Positions 12,285-24,485 of a DNA stretch of 64,000 nucleotides are shown one piece after another. The notes below the pieces were generated by a model that was not told the DNA's origin, did no database searches, and worked only from the letters and a program-made list of their open reading frames with translations. The position numbers were made by a program, and so were the translations under genes. How positions within the stretch are numbered: position 1 is the first letter of the stretch; each line of letters opens with the position of its first letter. The stretch comes from Larus michahellis (lineage: Eukaryota > Chordata > Aves > Charadriiformes > Laridae). The stretch lies in contig NC_133913.1 of assembly GCF_964199755.1 (NCBI RefSeq), positions 8,162,201-8,226,200 on the forward strand, in the 5' to 3' direction.

Positions 12285-12632
12285 GTAGGGGTTGGCCGGG
12301 GGGCAGGAATCTGCGATCACTGCTCGGGATGGGCTAGGCATCCGGTTCACTGGGTGGTGAGAGTGACTTGTGTTGTATTACCTTTTATTGTATATTCTTT
12401 TACCATTATAATGGTTGTCATTGCTATTTCCCTTTTCTGTTATTGTTCTATCAAGCTATTTTTTCTCAACCCACAAGTTTGTTTTTTTGGTATTTTTTCC
12501 TTTTCCTCTCCATTTTTCCCTCTTCTCCCTGCCCTTCCGGGAGGCAGGGGAAGAACTGAGAGAGTGGCTGTATGGTCCTAGCTGCCAACTGGGGTTAAAC
12601 CCCAACAGTCTTTTTTGGTGCCCAACGTGGGT
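12285..12632 (+). mobile_element. Retroviral LTR (family C) with adjoining primer-binding site
   Basis: The 3' part of an LTR is followed at about 12616-12631 by 'tggtgcccaacgtggg', which resembles a primer-binding site complementary to tRNA-Lys of the type used by betaretrovirus-like (ERVK-type) elements. The PBS sets the plus-strand orientation. Only a short internal stretch follows before other repeat pieces, so this is a broken remnant. The family is inferred from the PBS only. Confidence 0.6.
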
Positions 12633-13104
12633 ACAAAGGTGAGGCTGCAGGAATGGCCTCTGTGAGAAGAGCAGCATGATGTTTCCTGAAGCAATTGCAG
12701 GCCATGGGAAGGACCCCACTGGAGAAGGGGAAAAGATGAGGAGGAAAGAGCAGCAGGGAAGAATCGTTATGTACTGACCGTAACGCCCCCATCCTCCACA
12801 CCCTCCGCACTGCTTGAGGTGGTAGTCAGAGTAGGGTGGCGGAGTCAAGAGTAATGGAGAGAAGCTGAGCCTGGAAAAAGGGGAGAGGCAATGTGTTGTT
12901 CTAATTTTTGTCTTTGTTTCTCATTACTCAAACCTATTTTAATTGGTAGTAAAGGAAATTCATTTTCCCCAAGTGAAGCATGTTTTGCCCGTGACGGTAT
13001 TAAGGTGAGTGATCTCCCTGACTTTACCTTGACCTGTTTTCTCCCCCTGTGCTGTTGAGGAGGGAAAATGAGAGACCAATTGGGTGGGAGTTCCGCCTTT
13101 AGCA
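12633..13104 (+). mobile_element. Probable retroviral-derived remnant (leader and a further LTR piece)
   Basis: It begins with what looks like leader DNA after the PBS. From about 12850 there is sequence resembling the end of another avian LTR type ('tttgcccgtgacggtatt' and 'ggtgagtgatctccctg'). There is no recognisable viral coding sequence. The boundaries and the family are uncertain. Confidence 0.4.
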
Positions 13105-13640
13105 TACATTAATATATCACAATAACACACCAACATTCTGGCTCTTACTGAACAGCCCTTGCGCAGCATCAAGGCTTTCTCTTTTGCCCCCTGCCCCCAT
13201 GCACACACAGAGAGTAGGCTGGAGGAGGGCAATAGGTTGGGAGGGCGCATAGCCAGGACAGCTGACCCAAACTGACCAAAGGGATGTTCCATGCCATATG
13301 ACATCACGCTCAGCGATAAAAGCTATGGGAAAAGAGGAGGAAGGGGGAGCATTATTGGTTATGGCATTTGTGTTCCCAAGCAACCAATGTGCTGATGCTC
13401 TATTTTCATCAGCAGCATGTGCTGATGCTCTGCTTTCCAGGCATTGACTGGATGCCTGCCTGCCGATGGGAGGTAATAAATGAATGCTGCGATGCTTGCA
13501 CACGCAGCTTGTGGTTTTCCTATTAAACTCCCATTATCTAAATCCATGAATCTTCTCTCCTTCCTTCCATTTTCTCACCATCCCACAGGAGAAAGGAGTC
13601 AGAGAGAGGCTGTGTGGGTGTTTGGCTGTCGGCTGAGTCA
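13105..13640 (+). mobile_element. Retroviral LTR, family A (solo, diverged subfamily)
   Basis: Same organisation as the LTR at 61525-62125: 'agctgacccaaactgacc', a TGACATCA site, a TATA-like 'cgataaaagc', and 'ctattaaactcc' as the polyadenylation region at about 13520. A unit containing TGTGCTGATGCTCT occurs twice (about 13388 and 13412) inside it. No viral genes are attached; it is an old solo LTR. Confidence 0.7.
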
Positions 13641-16239
13641 CCCCCACAGAGCATTAATTGATACAGTCAGTGGAGTCTGGAGAATGAACCAGCTCACTCA
13701 GAAGTGGGCCCTCACTTGCTCAGATGAGGTGATCTTTATATGCGGCTGAATGTATTGAGTAAGGACTAAAGACAGTCACCCACACGTACACACCTGCTGC
13801 CACCTGATACATCCTAGGATGTCTCCTCTGGCAACCACCTGTACCTCCAAAAGGGAACAGGTCTACCTCTACACTCTGTCCATCACCACAGGCAAGAAAT
13901 GGACTTTTCTAGCTCGTGTTCACAATGAGGTAAAGACCTTTACTTGCTAGATCTGTGCACCAACAGAAGTCTTCAAATCTGTAAAATTACCTTTCAGCAA
14001 AACAAGTCAAATTTCCTACGCCTTCATTCCTTTTGTGTACAAACATAAACAGGCTTGAGAGAGAGGCAAGCTAGAGAGAGTTTATTTTGATTTACGTCAT
14101 GTATGAAGATTTTTAAAAGCCTTGCTTTTGAGACTAAAAGTAACTTACACTCGCAAAACCATTTATTTTGATAGAAATATTTAATTAAGGAATTATATTT
14201 TTCTTCTATCCACCATGGGGAAAATTAATAGGAGCTCGTGATATGCTGGCGGCAAAGCCACTAATGGTGTATTTGGTGTATTCTGAAAACAATAATGACT
14301 GTGCTTTACGCTCTTGACCCTCATTTAGCATAGGAGGGAATTTAGGCAATATTTTCCATGAAGTTTCACACGTTCACTCTTTGTTGTTTGGTTAAGATCG
14401 TAATAAATCATAAATAAATGAATACATAAATAAATAGAGGATGAAATATTTCCAGTGTGCTGTACTACACAGGAAAATTGCCTCTTAGAAGCATCTCAGA
14501 GATCAGACGCATATAAGTCCTGTGTTTCTGACATTTCCGTGCCACAGCCAAAAAGGACAGCTGCATGTTGTTGCACTTCTATGTCCCTCCAGGGAACATC
14601 TTCCCATCTGTACAGAAGGCATCTCCGTCTGTTTTCTGCTGAAAAGAAGGGGAAAGAAGGGGCAGACTGCGTGGAAGACAAAGCTGGGAGAGAAAGGAAG
14701 AAGATACTGAGGGTTCAGGTACTGGAAGCATTTTAAAGCAGTCAAAGAATACTGTTGCTCTCATCCTAGAGAGCTGAGGTTTAAACATCTCCAAGTATAA
14801 GTAGCACTGTTACATCAAAAAAAAAGAAAAGGTGACTGCTGTCTTCATGCTTGATTGCTTGCCGCTATGAGGGAGCAGCTGTCAATTATTAAAAAAAAAA
14901 AAAGAAAGAAACATATCAACCTGCAGTAATCTGCAGCAACGTTCATGCAGCATTCTGCATGCACTGATCATTCCTCCCTTATCTTAGGAAACCTCATACT
15001 AAGTTGCTTGTATTGTGTTTGAACACAGAAGTCACATAACTAAATGGCTTGATGCAGTTATATCCAGAAATCATGTAGAAGGAGACATCCATGCAGTCTT
15101 TTCATTTACTATACCTATAAGTTAGTACAATCAATATCATACATTTAATAATACTTTTATAAGCCTAGGATGACTTGAAGGCGACACTCTGCTCTGGACA
15201 GGGGATTCCCTGGGGCGTGCTGGTAGAAGGAATCTGCAGCCTTAGTACTCAGTGAAAGGTCTGTGATGACAGCTGAGGTGAGATCAGGAAGGAGTAAATG
15301 GAAGATTTCGTGTAATGCACAACTTACTACTGCTTCTGAATGAATGCCCAAAATTCATTTCCTGTCAGGCCAAAGCAGAGGCAGCTGTTGGAAGTGGCAG
15401 TGCCTGGAGGGCTGGGGTCCCAGAGGACACCTCACCCCAAGCTGCAGGGGCCATCGCATGATCTAGGACCCAGCACAGGGACTGAAGCAGCAGCTGCAGT
15501 GCCTCCTGCCAGGGTTTCCCAGAGCAGATGGACCCCTCCAGGCACATTCACATGTGCACCCCTGGCAGGACTACATCTTCAGGCTGGCCACACAGATCAA
15601 TGTGGATAGAAACACTCTGCAAATGCTGATGGCACCTATCCCGATTCACCTCTGGCTGATCAGGTTGAGGATCTGTCAGTGGAGCATACATACGAGTGTA
15701 AACATACATACATGTACACATACGATACAGATCTCCCAGTCACTGCCCTAGACACTTAGAGTGTGCAGTGCCTGTCCTTGAATCCCCAGTTACCCTCACA
15801 TGGGCCTGTGTGTCCTGAGGTCCAGCACCACTACAACAGCTGGCACAGACCCAGACCGACCTACAAACCTCCCACAAACATGAGCAATCCCACACAGGCA
15901 CACTGTGCATCTCCCCACAGCTGGGCTGAGATACTCAGTCTACCCAGTAACTGACCTGGGACCTCCACCAACAGCTTCCCTGTTCCCATCCCATTGCGAA
16001 TAAAGTTCTGTGTTTCATTCATGGTTAAAGGAATCATTCTGAAACTTCTTTTCCTCTCTTCCTGTTTAATATGAATACAGGCTTTACAGAAGCCTGCATA
16101 GTTTGCCACCTTAACAGCTCCTCAGGATAGGGGCGATGTGCATGAAAATATGAGAAAAACCATGAACTAATCCTTCTTTAGGCTATTTTTTACAGGAACC
16201 CCTCCTTTTCCCCTTGGGAATTATTAAGCTGTCATAAGG
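13641..16239. other. No recognised gene; AT-rich intergenic DNA
   Basis: There is an (AATA)n-like stretch at about 14401-14440 and short A-runs at about 14817 and 14890. Small open frames at 14455-14800 and 15340-15950 match no family. Confidence 0.4.
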
Positions 16240-16505
16240 TCCCACTAAGCCTTCTGTTTTCCAGGAACAAGAAACTCAGTTCCCTGAGTCTCATCAAATA
16301 CAGTGTGTTCTTCCAGCACCTTGGCCATCTTACTTATCTCCACCGGACTCACCCAAGCTTATGAACATCTTTCTTATACAGGAGGACCCCATACTGGATG
16401 TGCTATTCCAGATTCTGTCTAACCAGTGCTGGGTAAAAGGGAATAAACACTTCCCTCCATAGCCTGCTGGCTGTCCTCCTCATGATACAGCCCAGTACAC
16501 TGTTA
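16240..16505 (-). mobile_element. CR1 LINE, old internal fragment
   Basis: On the minus strand it keeps the order of CR1 ORF2 C-terminal segments: 'aactcagttccctgag', then 'ttccagcaccttggccatc', 'tactggatgtgctattcc' and 'gctggctgtcctcctcatg'. It is strongly diverged, without the 3' terminus, and older than most CR1 copies here. Confidence 0.6.
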
Positions 16506-18351
16506 GTTTTCAAGCCCAAGAATCATAACCAGCAAGTCTGAGTAGAAATCAGCTTTACTAATACCAGGGTTGTCAAGGAGGGAAAATGAAGAGAAACTTC
16601 TCCCCTAGAGGCAAATTAGGTAACAAACCTGTCTGGGTCTCACTCCACGGGGCATTTGGTTATTGCAGGTCATGACTTCAGTGCTGAACTGAGTTAGAAG
16701 TACTTGCCTCCTCCTCTTGGGGCATGCTTTTGAGCTCATTCTAGCCTCCATTCATGAGGGAGGAGAAACCTCCAGCAGAAATTACCTTGATAGATGGGGT
16801 GCATTTTAAGATACTATTTCAGAAAGGCTTGTGAAGACTATTTGTGCTTCTGATGAAAGGTGAGAATATTAATCCTTTGCTGCTGGGTCCTTTTCTATTT
16901 TCTTTGCTGTTTTCTCTTTCGTACATTCTTCACTGGGTCTAATAAAGCAACAATGAATTATATTCCTTGTTCTATATTTGTCTGACTCTTTCAATGCTAT
17001 AGGTAAACAGAACTAACTATTACAGTCTTAAATTAATACTTTAGTGTCAGGAACTCCATATCTCCACCTTCAATATCTCCATCTTCAATTCAATGGGAAA
17101 TGAGCAGAGACTTGGTCCACACTTTTCATTCCAGTAATGCCTTAATATTGTATGAAAAATATGATCACTGGAGATTCATTCAACCCCAAGTTAGTCACCT
17201 AATTCTGAGCTAAGTTTTAATCAACACAGGGGAGAAAATGCTGGTGCCTCTGCACGGTGATTCGGGTAAACCATCTTAGACTTGTGTCTTCATCAAGAGA
17301 TGAGTGTGCTATAGATGAGTCAGTCTCTCTCAGTTGACACCAGTGAAAGGGGAAATCTCCATCAGACTCTGTTTGCAGGTCGCCTGGAAGTGCAGGGAGA
17401 TGAGTTGAATTCCACTGAAGAGCTAATTTTGTACCATTGCACTACAAGGCAGAAATTATAACTCTGTTTCTTGTACCTGAGTATGAGAACCTCTGCTTGG
17501 TCATTTGGAATGGAATCCCAGGCACAATTTTAGATTGTCAAAATGGGATGAACCAGATGGAACTATGTAAAATCTACTAGTAATGACCATATTTGGGAAG
17601 ATCGCCAGTTGCAGCTAGCAGCACTCTAGTTTGGTGAAATGCAAGCCCAGAGACAGCTTCAACCTTACACTGCTGAGTAAATCCTCATGCAGACAGTCTC
17701 TGATCTCTCCATTATCAGCCAGATTCCTGGAGGACAATCACCAAAGATGGTCAGAAACGTTAACCTTTTCTGCTTGCAATTAATAGGCATGTACCTTCAG
17801 TAGCTGAGATCCCTTCATAACCCTGATCGGTCATAGTTAAAGTATGTAGGGTGCATGATACACAGCTGCTAAACAAGTTTCTCCGTTCCTCAGGGAACAC
17901 TGAAATTCTTTTTAAAAAGTAATTATTTACATTACGTATTTATTTATAAATTAGTAAATCAATATCGCTGTTCTCTTCTGTCTATCTGTTACTCTGTGGT
18001 ACAACGACACAATATTCCCTATTCCTCTCCTTGCGTTCACTTCTGAAAGGTGTTGCTTTTAGCCCAATGCAGACTTATTTTGCACCCAAACAGCACTGGA
18101 AGAAATTAGGTTTCAGCATCTAAGTTTGGGGATTCGTGTGTAGAAGTCTAAGTCCATACCACAGTCAGGGAAGATCCACTATGCAATGTGATTGCTTTAA
18201 AATGTCTCTGATACTATTTCAGGAGAAAAAGAAAAGAAGAGAAAGGGAAAAAAAAGGAAAAACCCCAAAAGTCCTGTTAGCGTTGAATATGTTCTGGCCA
18301 TGATGCAGTAATGTCTTTATTTTTGTTCCTACGTAGGGGACCCCAAGGCAA
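16506..18351. other. No recognised feature; includes the likely splice acceptor of the OR13A1-like gene
   Basis: There is no gene or repeat family that I recognise. A purine-rich tract lies at 18226-18262. A splice acceptor (tttttgttcctacgtag) ends at 18336, 15 bases before the OR start codon, so the 5' UTR exon of that receptor probably lies upstream. Confidence 0.4.
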
Positions 18352-19287
18352 ATGCACCCACAGAATCTCACCAAGGTCTCTGAATTCATCCTTGAGAGTG
18401 TTTTTGACAACCCTCACCTCCAAGGTCTCTATATTGCAATATCTTTGTGTGTCTACCTCACTGCTATCCTCAGCAACTCATTTGTCATTATAGCTACCAT
18501 TGTCCACCCACGGCTTCACAACCCTATGTACTTTTTCATCTCCAACCTGGCCATCCTTGACCTGGTAATTATCTCCTCAGTGCTGCCCAAGATGTTGGAG
18601 AACCTGATCCTGGGCAAGAACACCATCTCATTTGAGGGTTGTGTAGCACAGCTCTACATCTTCACTTTCTCAGGCTCAACAGAGCTTATACTGTTAACAG
18701 TCATGTCCTATGACCGGTACCTGGCCATCTGCCGGCCTCTTCACTATGTAAGCATGATGAGCAAGGGGACTTGCATCACTTTAATGGCTGGTGTCTGGGG
18801 AATCGGTACTGTCAATTCCCTCATAAACACCCTTCTTGTGGCACAGTTGGACTTTTGTGGGCCAAATTTAGTCCAAAATTTCTTATGTGAGATACCCCCA
18901 GTCCTTGCCCTGTCCTGCAGCTCAACCTATCTCAGTGAAATCATGGTTTACACGGCAGACATCATCTTAGGCATGGGAAACTTCCTGCTGGTCATCCTCT
19001 CCTATTGCCTTATCATTATCACCATCCTGAAGATCCAGGGTTCTGAAGGGAAGTGGAAAGCCTTCTCCACCTGCTCCTCACACCTTGCTGTTGTTGGCTT
19101 GTTCTACTCCAGCATCATCTACACCTATATCCAGCCAACTAGCGCTCTATTAGAAAAGAAAAACAAACCAGTGAGCATTATGTATGCTCTGGTGACTCCC
19201 ACTGTGAACCCTCTGATCTACAGCTTGCGAAACAAAGTCATCAAAGCGGCATTCTGTGAATTTGTATCATTTCTCAGGAAAAATTAA
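18352..19287 (+). CDS. Olfactory receptor, OR13A1-like (intact)
   Basis: This encodes a 311-residue seven-helix odorant receptor in a single coding exon. Hallmarks: N-glycosylation site NLT at residue 5; PMYFF at 58-62; the conserved Cys at about 97; MSYDRYLAIC at 118-127; KAFSTCSSHLAVV at TM6; and NPLIYSLRN at TM7. The blocks LDFCGPN, CEIPPVLALSCSSTY and MMSK after TM3 recall human OR13A1, so I place it in the family 13 group, with the subfamily uncertain. The start follows a splice acceptor at 18336, as expected for an OR with a noncoding first exon. One oddity is that the usual GN of TM1 reads SN (residues 41-42). There are no frame breaks. The likely role is odorant detection at the olfactory cilium through G-olf. 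Confidence 0.93.
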   Translation: MHPQNLTKVSEFILESVFDNPHLQGLYIAISLCVYLTAILSNSFVIIATIVHPRLHNPMYFFISNLAILDLVIISSVLPKMLENLILGKNTISFEGCVAQLYIFTFSGSTELILLTVMSYDRYLAICRPLHYVSMMSKGTCITLMAGVWGIGTVNSLINTLLVAQLDFCGPNLVQNFLCEIPPVLALSCSSTYLSEIMVYTADIILGMGNFLLVILSYCLIIITILKIQGSEGKWKAFSTCSSHLAVVGLFYSSIIYTYIQPTSALLEKKNKPVSIMYALVTPTVNPLIYSLRNKVIKAAFCEFVSFLRKN

Positions 19288-21879
19288 TACACATAGCCAC
19301 ATCCCCATCCTTGTCGGCCCTGTTCTGCATGGTCCACGCTCATGGGTAGTCGCAGTGTTGTGTCAACCTTTGCTGCTAATAAGGGTGATGTTGTTTTCAG
19401 TGAAGTTCATATGGCTGCAACAATGGTAGTTCTTAAGAAGAAATAATCTGAACTGAGGATACTCAGAGCAGGCTGAGGTGAAGTGTACCTTAGAAGTGTT
19501 TGTTGCTTTGAATCCAGTGATCTCTTGAGTCAATCTCTAGTTTTGGTCAGCAGAGAGGAAAAGGCGCTTTAAAGAGGTAATGCCTCTGAATTTTCCAGAC
19601 CTCCTTCTGCTTCTGAGATTCTCCCTTAAAGGTCTGTTTCTCCCTATTGTAAAGTAGAATGCCCTCCTACCATTACCTCAGCCCACCTATTGATAAACTA
19701 TCCAACATTTATGTTTCTAATGTTTTTTATATAGAAAAGCAGATCTTTGCTTAAGAACATAAAAATCATTAATCAAATCATCATTTAATATTATGAGAAA
19801 CAAATCTCCATGATTATCTGCTCAATCTCAGGCTATTGGTCATGATTTTCCCTCATTCTTCTCCAGATTTACTTTTGTTAAGACACTGCAAAGGAAAACA
19901 ATAAAAAGAAACAGCCTAAGTAGATAACAATAGAAATACATTATTTTTAAGATATGCTTCTACAACTATTTGTGTGCCCTTGGATTTTTAGATGGTGTGT
20001 AAAATCCTGTGTGTACTTGTCTTCTGAAGGATATACTGTATGCCTCAGAATACACTCCTGTCCTCATGGGGTGCAGATATTTGTCCACCAGAGATGGACT
20101 TCTAAATCCTCGTCACAGTTAGTGGAACTCCATCTTGTTGAACAAAGTGAAAAAAATGTTAACAAAATTACTTTACTTAACACTTTGGGGAAGAAATTTT
20201 AGGGGATGTAGGCTCACTTTCAGTAAACCGATGATTACTTTCACTGCTTTCTTGGTTGCTTTACCTTTTATTGCCATAATAGAAGGAAAGAAGGAGGAAA
20301 GGAAAGACTGAGGAACTTAACGATCTAAAAACAAATATTAAAAAAAAAATTAATCTTCTCCATATTGCCTTTGCATTTTGCTTACGGTTTCAGAGAGTTT
20401 ATCTTCTAGAGGATATACAACTATTTTTGGAGTATTTTGGTGTTTTTTCTTAGAGATTAAGAATCACGTGTTCAAAGAAGAAATAACTTTACCTGCTGTA
20501 AGGAGGGCAGTGACCTCATGAAACTTTAGAAACCACCTGTGAAACGAAATTCCTCTGATCTTATCATCTATGCTTTTTTGGTTCCAGTGGGAAACAATCC
20601 CAGAGACAGCCAGATGAAGTAAATTTAGTTCAGAATCAGCTACGTTAGGGAAGGTTAGGAGACACCTATGTAATTTCTTCAGAGCCTGTAGGGTTTGTCT
20701 CTACATCTTGCTCTTACAAATATTTGTAATACATACCAAATCCTAAGGCAAATGAGTGCACTTTATTTCAAATGGCATGCTGATTTTAATCAGCAGAGTT
20801 TTTATTTCTTGCAAGTGAAAGGAATGTTGTATGCCTATGTTCTCACCTTAAATATTGAACAGTTTTGCAGCCCTGCCAGAGCTCCTGACTTGGGACACAC
20901 TGTTAAAGCCGTGCAGAGAAAGACTTCTACAGAGCAATGCCATGCCAGTCATGTCAGGGACCTGTGACAGAGACTACTGTTCATATGAGGACCCAGCTCC
21001 CAAAACGCCACCCCAAAACTTCTTGCTGTCCAGTTCCACCTGCCGCCCTGCAGCTGAGATCCTACCTGCCACATCCTTTACACTAGATTGTCCAAGCGTT
21101 TCTTCCACAGATACACTGGTCTCTTCACCCCCTGGGACAACCTCTCCTGGTTCTGCCTCATTGCTTCTTCACACTTTATCTGTTCTTTCTTTGCATAAAG
21201 CTCTTTTCTCCAGAGAATCCACAATGCTGAAGGAAAGGGCTGATCAGCCTCTCTCCAGTTCAATCAGAAGAAGGGATGCAGCACACCAACTCTAATGCTG
21301 CCTGGGATTCTTCTCAGCTACTTTTTGGGGCTGGTAGCTTTTAGTTACCTAAAGATAAACATTTGGTAACATTTTGGTTAGTAATCTCTAATTTAGTAAT
21401 CTCTAATTTAGTAATAAGTAATCTCTGCAGCCAACAGGTGATACTCCTGTAGGACACGTGTGTGTCTTGCACCTTACCTGCCAGCTCCTATGGCGTAAGA
21501 TGCTCATACTTAAGCAATTCATCCCCAACCCGAAGGGAGGGAATAATTGACTCACACAGCTTTACAATTCTAAGAACTACAAAGCAAAGGCAACTTAGAA
21601 CCCTTAAGCTCTCCTTTGAGCCAGAGCATAAAGGCAGGCAGGATCCATCCACATGGCAGCCACATAACTCCACTTTTTTTGGACAGAAATATTAGGGAAA
21701 ATAAACAGTTGTCTCCAGATGTTCATTTCTCTACAGCGCACATCAGGGAGGACGGGTTCCAGGTTGACTACTGGCATTTAGAAATAATATTTTTAGCTTT
21801 TCTAGTTATACACAGAGCTGAGGTCAACCTCACTGCAAAACTGAAGGTGTTAATTACAGGCAATGGTCAGGATAGGCAG
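19288..21879. other. No recognised gene
   Basis: This is AT-rich DNA downstream of the OR. It contains a tandem 17-base unit TAGTAATCTCTAATTTA, about 2.5 copies, at 21380-21427. Open frames at 19954-20202 and 20855-21295 match no family. Confidence 0.4.
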
Positions 21880-24485
21880 TCACATCTTATTGTGAGCCAG
21901 TCACAGTCTGGCTCTGGACGAATGGGATCCACCTGCTACTCGTGGTATCCGCATAGGTGCAGATGAACTCTGCAGTGCTCTTGGAGAAAGCCCATGGGAT
22001 CTGCCCGTACAGAACAGATACGGGCCTCTGGAGACAGACGATGAGGTAATTAAGTATGCAATAAAGCCCCATCCGGGGAATTGCCAAAGCAGCCAGCTCC
22101 AGGCATTAAGACTGCTTCTGTGAAGAGCAGGAGGAGGGCAATACTCATAGGGGGTTCCATTCTGAGGGGAACTGAGCGTGCCATATGCAGGCCGGACCCT
22201 TCCCACAGGGAGGTCTGCTGCCTCCCTGGGGCCCGCGTTAAGGATATAGCCAGGAAGCTTCCTGGCCTGATACAGCCCTCACATTATTACCCTCTTTTGA
22301 TCGTACAGGCAGAGAGTGAGGAGCTGGACACTAGAAGTCTGAGGGCAATGAAGAAAGTTTCCAGGGCGTTGGGACGGCTTGTCAAGGGTTCGGGAGCATA
22401 AACTGTGTTCTCCTCTGCCCTTCCAGTTTTGGGGACTGACGAATGGGTAAACAAGAAAATTGGACAGATCGACACCTGGCTCCAAAACTAGTGATACCAG
22501 CAGGACTTTGGGTTCTGTGATCATAGTTTGATCTGCAGGACACCAGGCCTGCTTGCTAAGAATGGGAAAAGCCTATCCCAAAAGGGGAAAAGGGGACTAG
22601 GCCAGGAGTTAGCAAGGCTCATGGACAGGGCTTTAAACTAGAAACGAAGGGGGAAGGGGATAAAACCAGGCCCACTAGTAACGAGCCTAGGGATAAAGGG
22701 CCAAGGATGGGGGTGAAATCGGTAGCCCAGCTCAAGTGCATCTACACAAATGCACGTAGCATGGGCAACAAACAGGATGAGCTGGAAGCCGTTGTGCAGC
22801 AGGGCACCTATGATGTAGTTGCCATCATGGAAACGTGGTGGGATGACTGTCACGACTGGCATGCTGCGATGAATGGCTATAAGCTCTTCAGAAGGGATAG
22901 GCAAGGAAGGAGAGGTGGGGGTGTGGCTCTGTGCATCAGGGAATGTTTTGATTGTATAGCGCTAGATTCCAGTGATGATAAAGTCGAGTGTTTATGGGTA
23001 AGGATGAAGGGGAAGGCAAATAAGGGAGATCTTGTGCTGGGAGTATGCTATAGACCACGCAACCAGGATGAGGAGACAGATGAAGTATTCTGTAAGCGGC
23101 TGGCTGAAGTCTCGCAATCGCCAGCCCTTGTTCTGGTTGGGGACTTCAACCTGCTGAGTATCTGCTGGAAATATAACACAGCAGAGAGCAGGCAGGCTAG
23201 AAGGTTCCTCAAGTGCATGGAAGAGAACTTCCTGACCCAACTGGTAGGTGAGCCTACCAGGGGAGGTGCCTCGCTGGACCTACTGTTCACAAACAGGGAA
23301 GGACTTGTGGGAGATGTGGTGGTCGGAGGTCGTCTTGGGTTTAGCAATCATGAAATGGTCAAGTTTTCAATTTGTAGTGATGTAAGGAGGGGGGTTAGCA
23401 AAACCTCCACCTTGGACTTCTGGAGGGCGCACTTTGGCTTGTTCAGGACACTGGTTGAAAGAGTCCCTTGGGTGATAGTCCTGAAGGGCAAAGGGGTCCA
23501 GGAAGGCTGGACACACTTCAAGAAGGAAATCTTAAAGGCCCAGGAGCAGGCTGTCCCCAAGTGTCGCAAGTTTAAAGGGCGGGGAAAATGGCCGGTCTGG
23601 ATGAATAAGGAACTTCCGAAGGGACTTAGGAATAAAAGGAGGGTTTACCACCTTAAAGGGATCAGGGCCAGCCAAGGGATCAGGGCCAGCCAGCATGGGT
23701 TTAGGAAAGGGAGGTCCTGCTTAACTGACCTGATCTCTTTCTATGACCATGTGACCTGCCTTCTGGATGCTGGGAAGGCTGTGGACATTGTCTATCTGGA
23801 CTTTGGTAAGGCCTTTGACAGCGTCCCCCACAGCATTCTCCTGGAGAAGCTGGCGAATCATGGCATAGACAAGTGTACTCTTTGCTGGGGTAAAAACTGG
23901 CTGGATGGCCATGTCCAGAGAGTTGTGATTAATGGGGTGAAATCCTCTTGGCGGCCCGTCACCATTGGTGTCTCTCAGGGCTCAGTCTAGGGGCAAGTTT
24001 TGTTTAATATCTTTGTGAATGATCTGGATGAGGGGATTGAGTGCACCCTCAGTAACTTTGCAGACGACACCAAACTAGGTGGGAGTGTTGATCTGCTTCA
24101 GGGTAGGAAGGCTCTACAGAGCTGGACAGGCTGGATCGATGGACCAAGGCCAACTGTATGAGGTTTAATAAGGCCAAGTGCCGGGTCCTGCATTTCCGTC
24201 ATGACAACCCCAAGTAATGCTACAGGCTTGGGGAAGAGTGGCTGGAAAGCTGCCCAGCAGAAAAGGACCTGGGGGTGCTGGTGGACGGCCAGCTTAACAT
24301 GAGCCAGCAGTGTGCCCAGGTGGCCAAGAAGGCCAACAGCATTCTGGCTTTTATCAGGAATAGCGTGGCCAGCAGGAGCAGGGAAGTGATGGTGCCTCTG
24401 TACTCGGCGCTGGTGAGGCCTCACCTCGAGTGCTGTGTTCAGTTCTGGGCCCCTCTGTACAAGAGGGACGTTGAAGTCTTAAACT
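21880..24485 (+). mobile_element. CR1 LINE, long copy with ORF1 and ORF2 remnants
   Basis: This is the longest non-LTR retrotransposon in the window. Positions 22081-22401 encode an ORF1 piece resembling the CR1 esterase-like domain (GGSILRGTE, CCLPGARVKDIA, HYYPLL). Positions 22707-23640 encode the ORF2 apurinic-type endonuclease (YTNARSMGNKQDEL, ETWWDD, GVCYRPRN, LVGDFNL, SNHEMV). After residue about 310 a large part of the linker and early reverse transcriptase is missing, and the frame resumes at HGFRKGRSCLTDL, then VYLDFGKAFDSVPH. An in-frame stop follows GVSQGSV, and FADDTKLGG comes next. A direct repeat of about 18 bases (23658-23691) marks the deletion point. The copy stops within ORF2 near 24485 and lacks the CR1 3' end. 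The 5' edge is approximate. It is not an active element. Confidence 0.85.
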
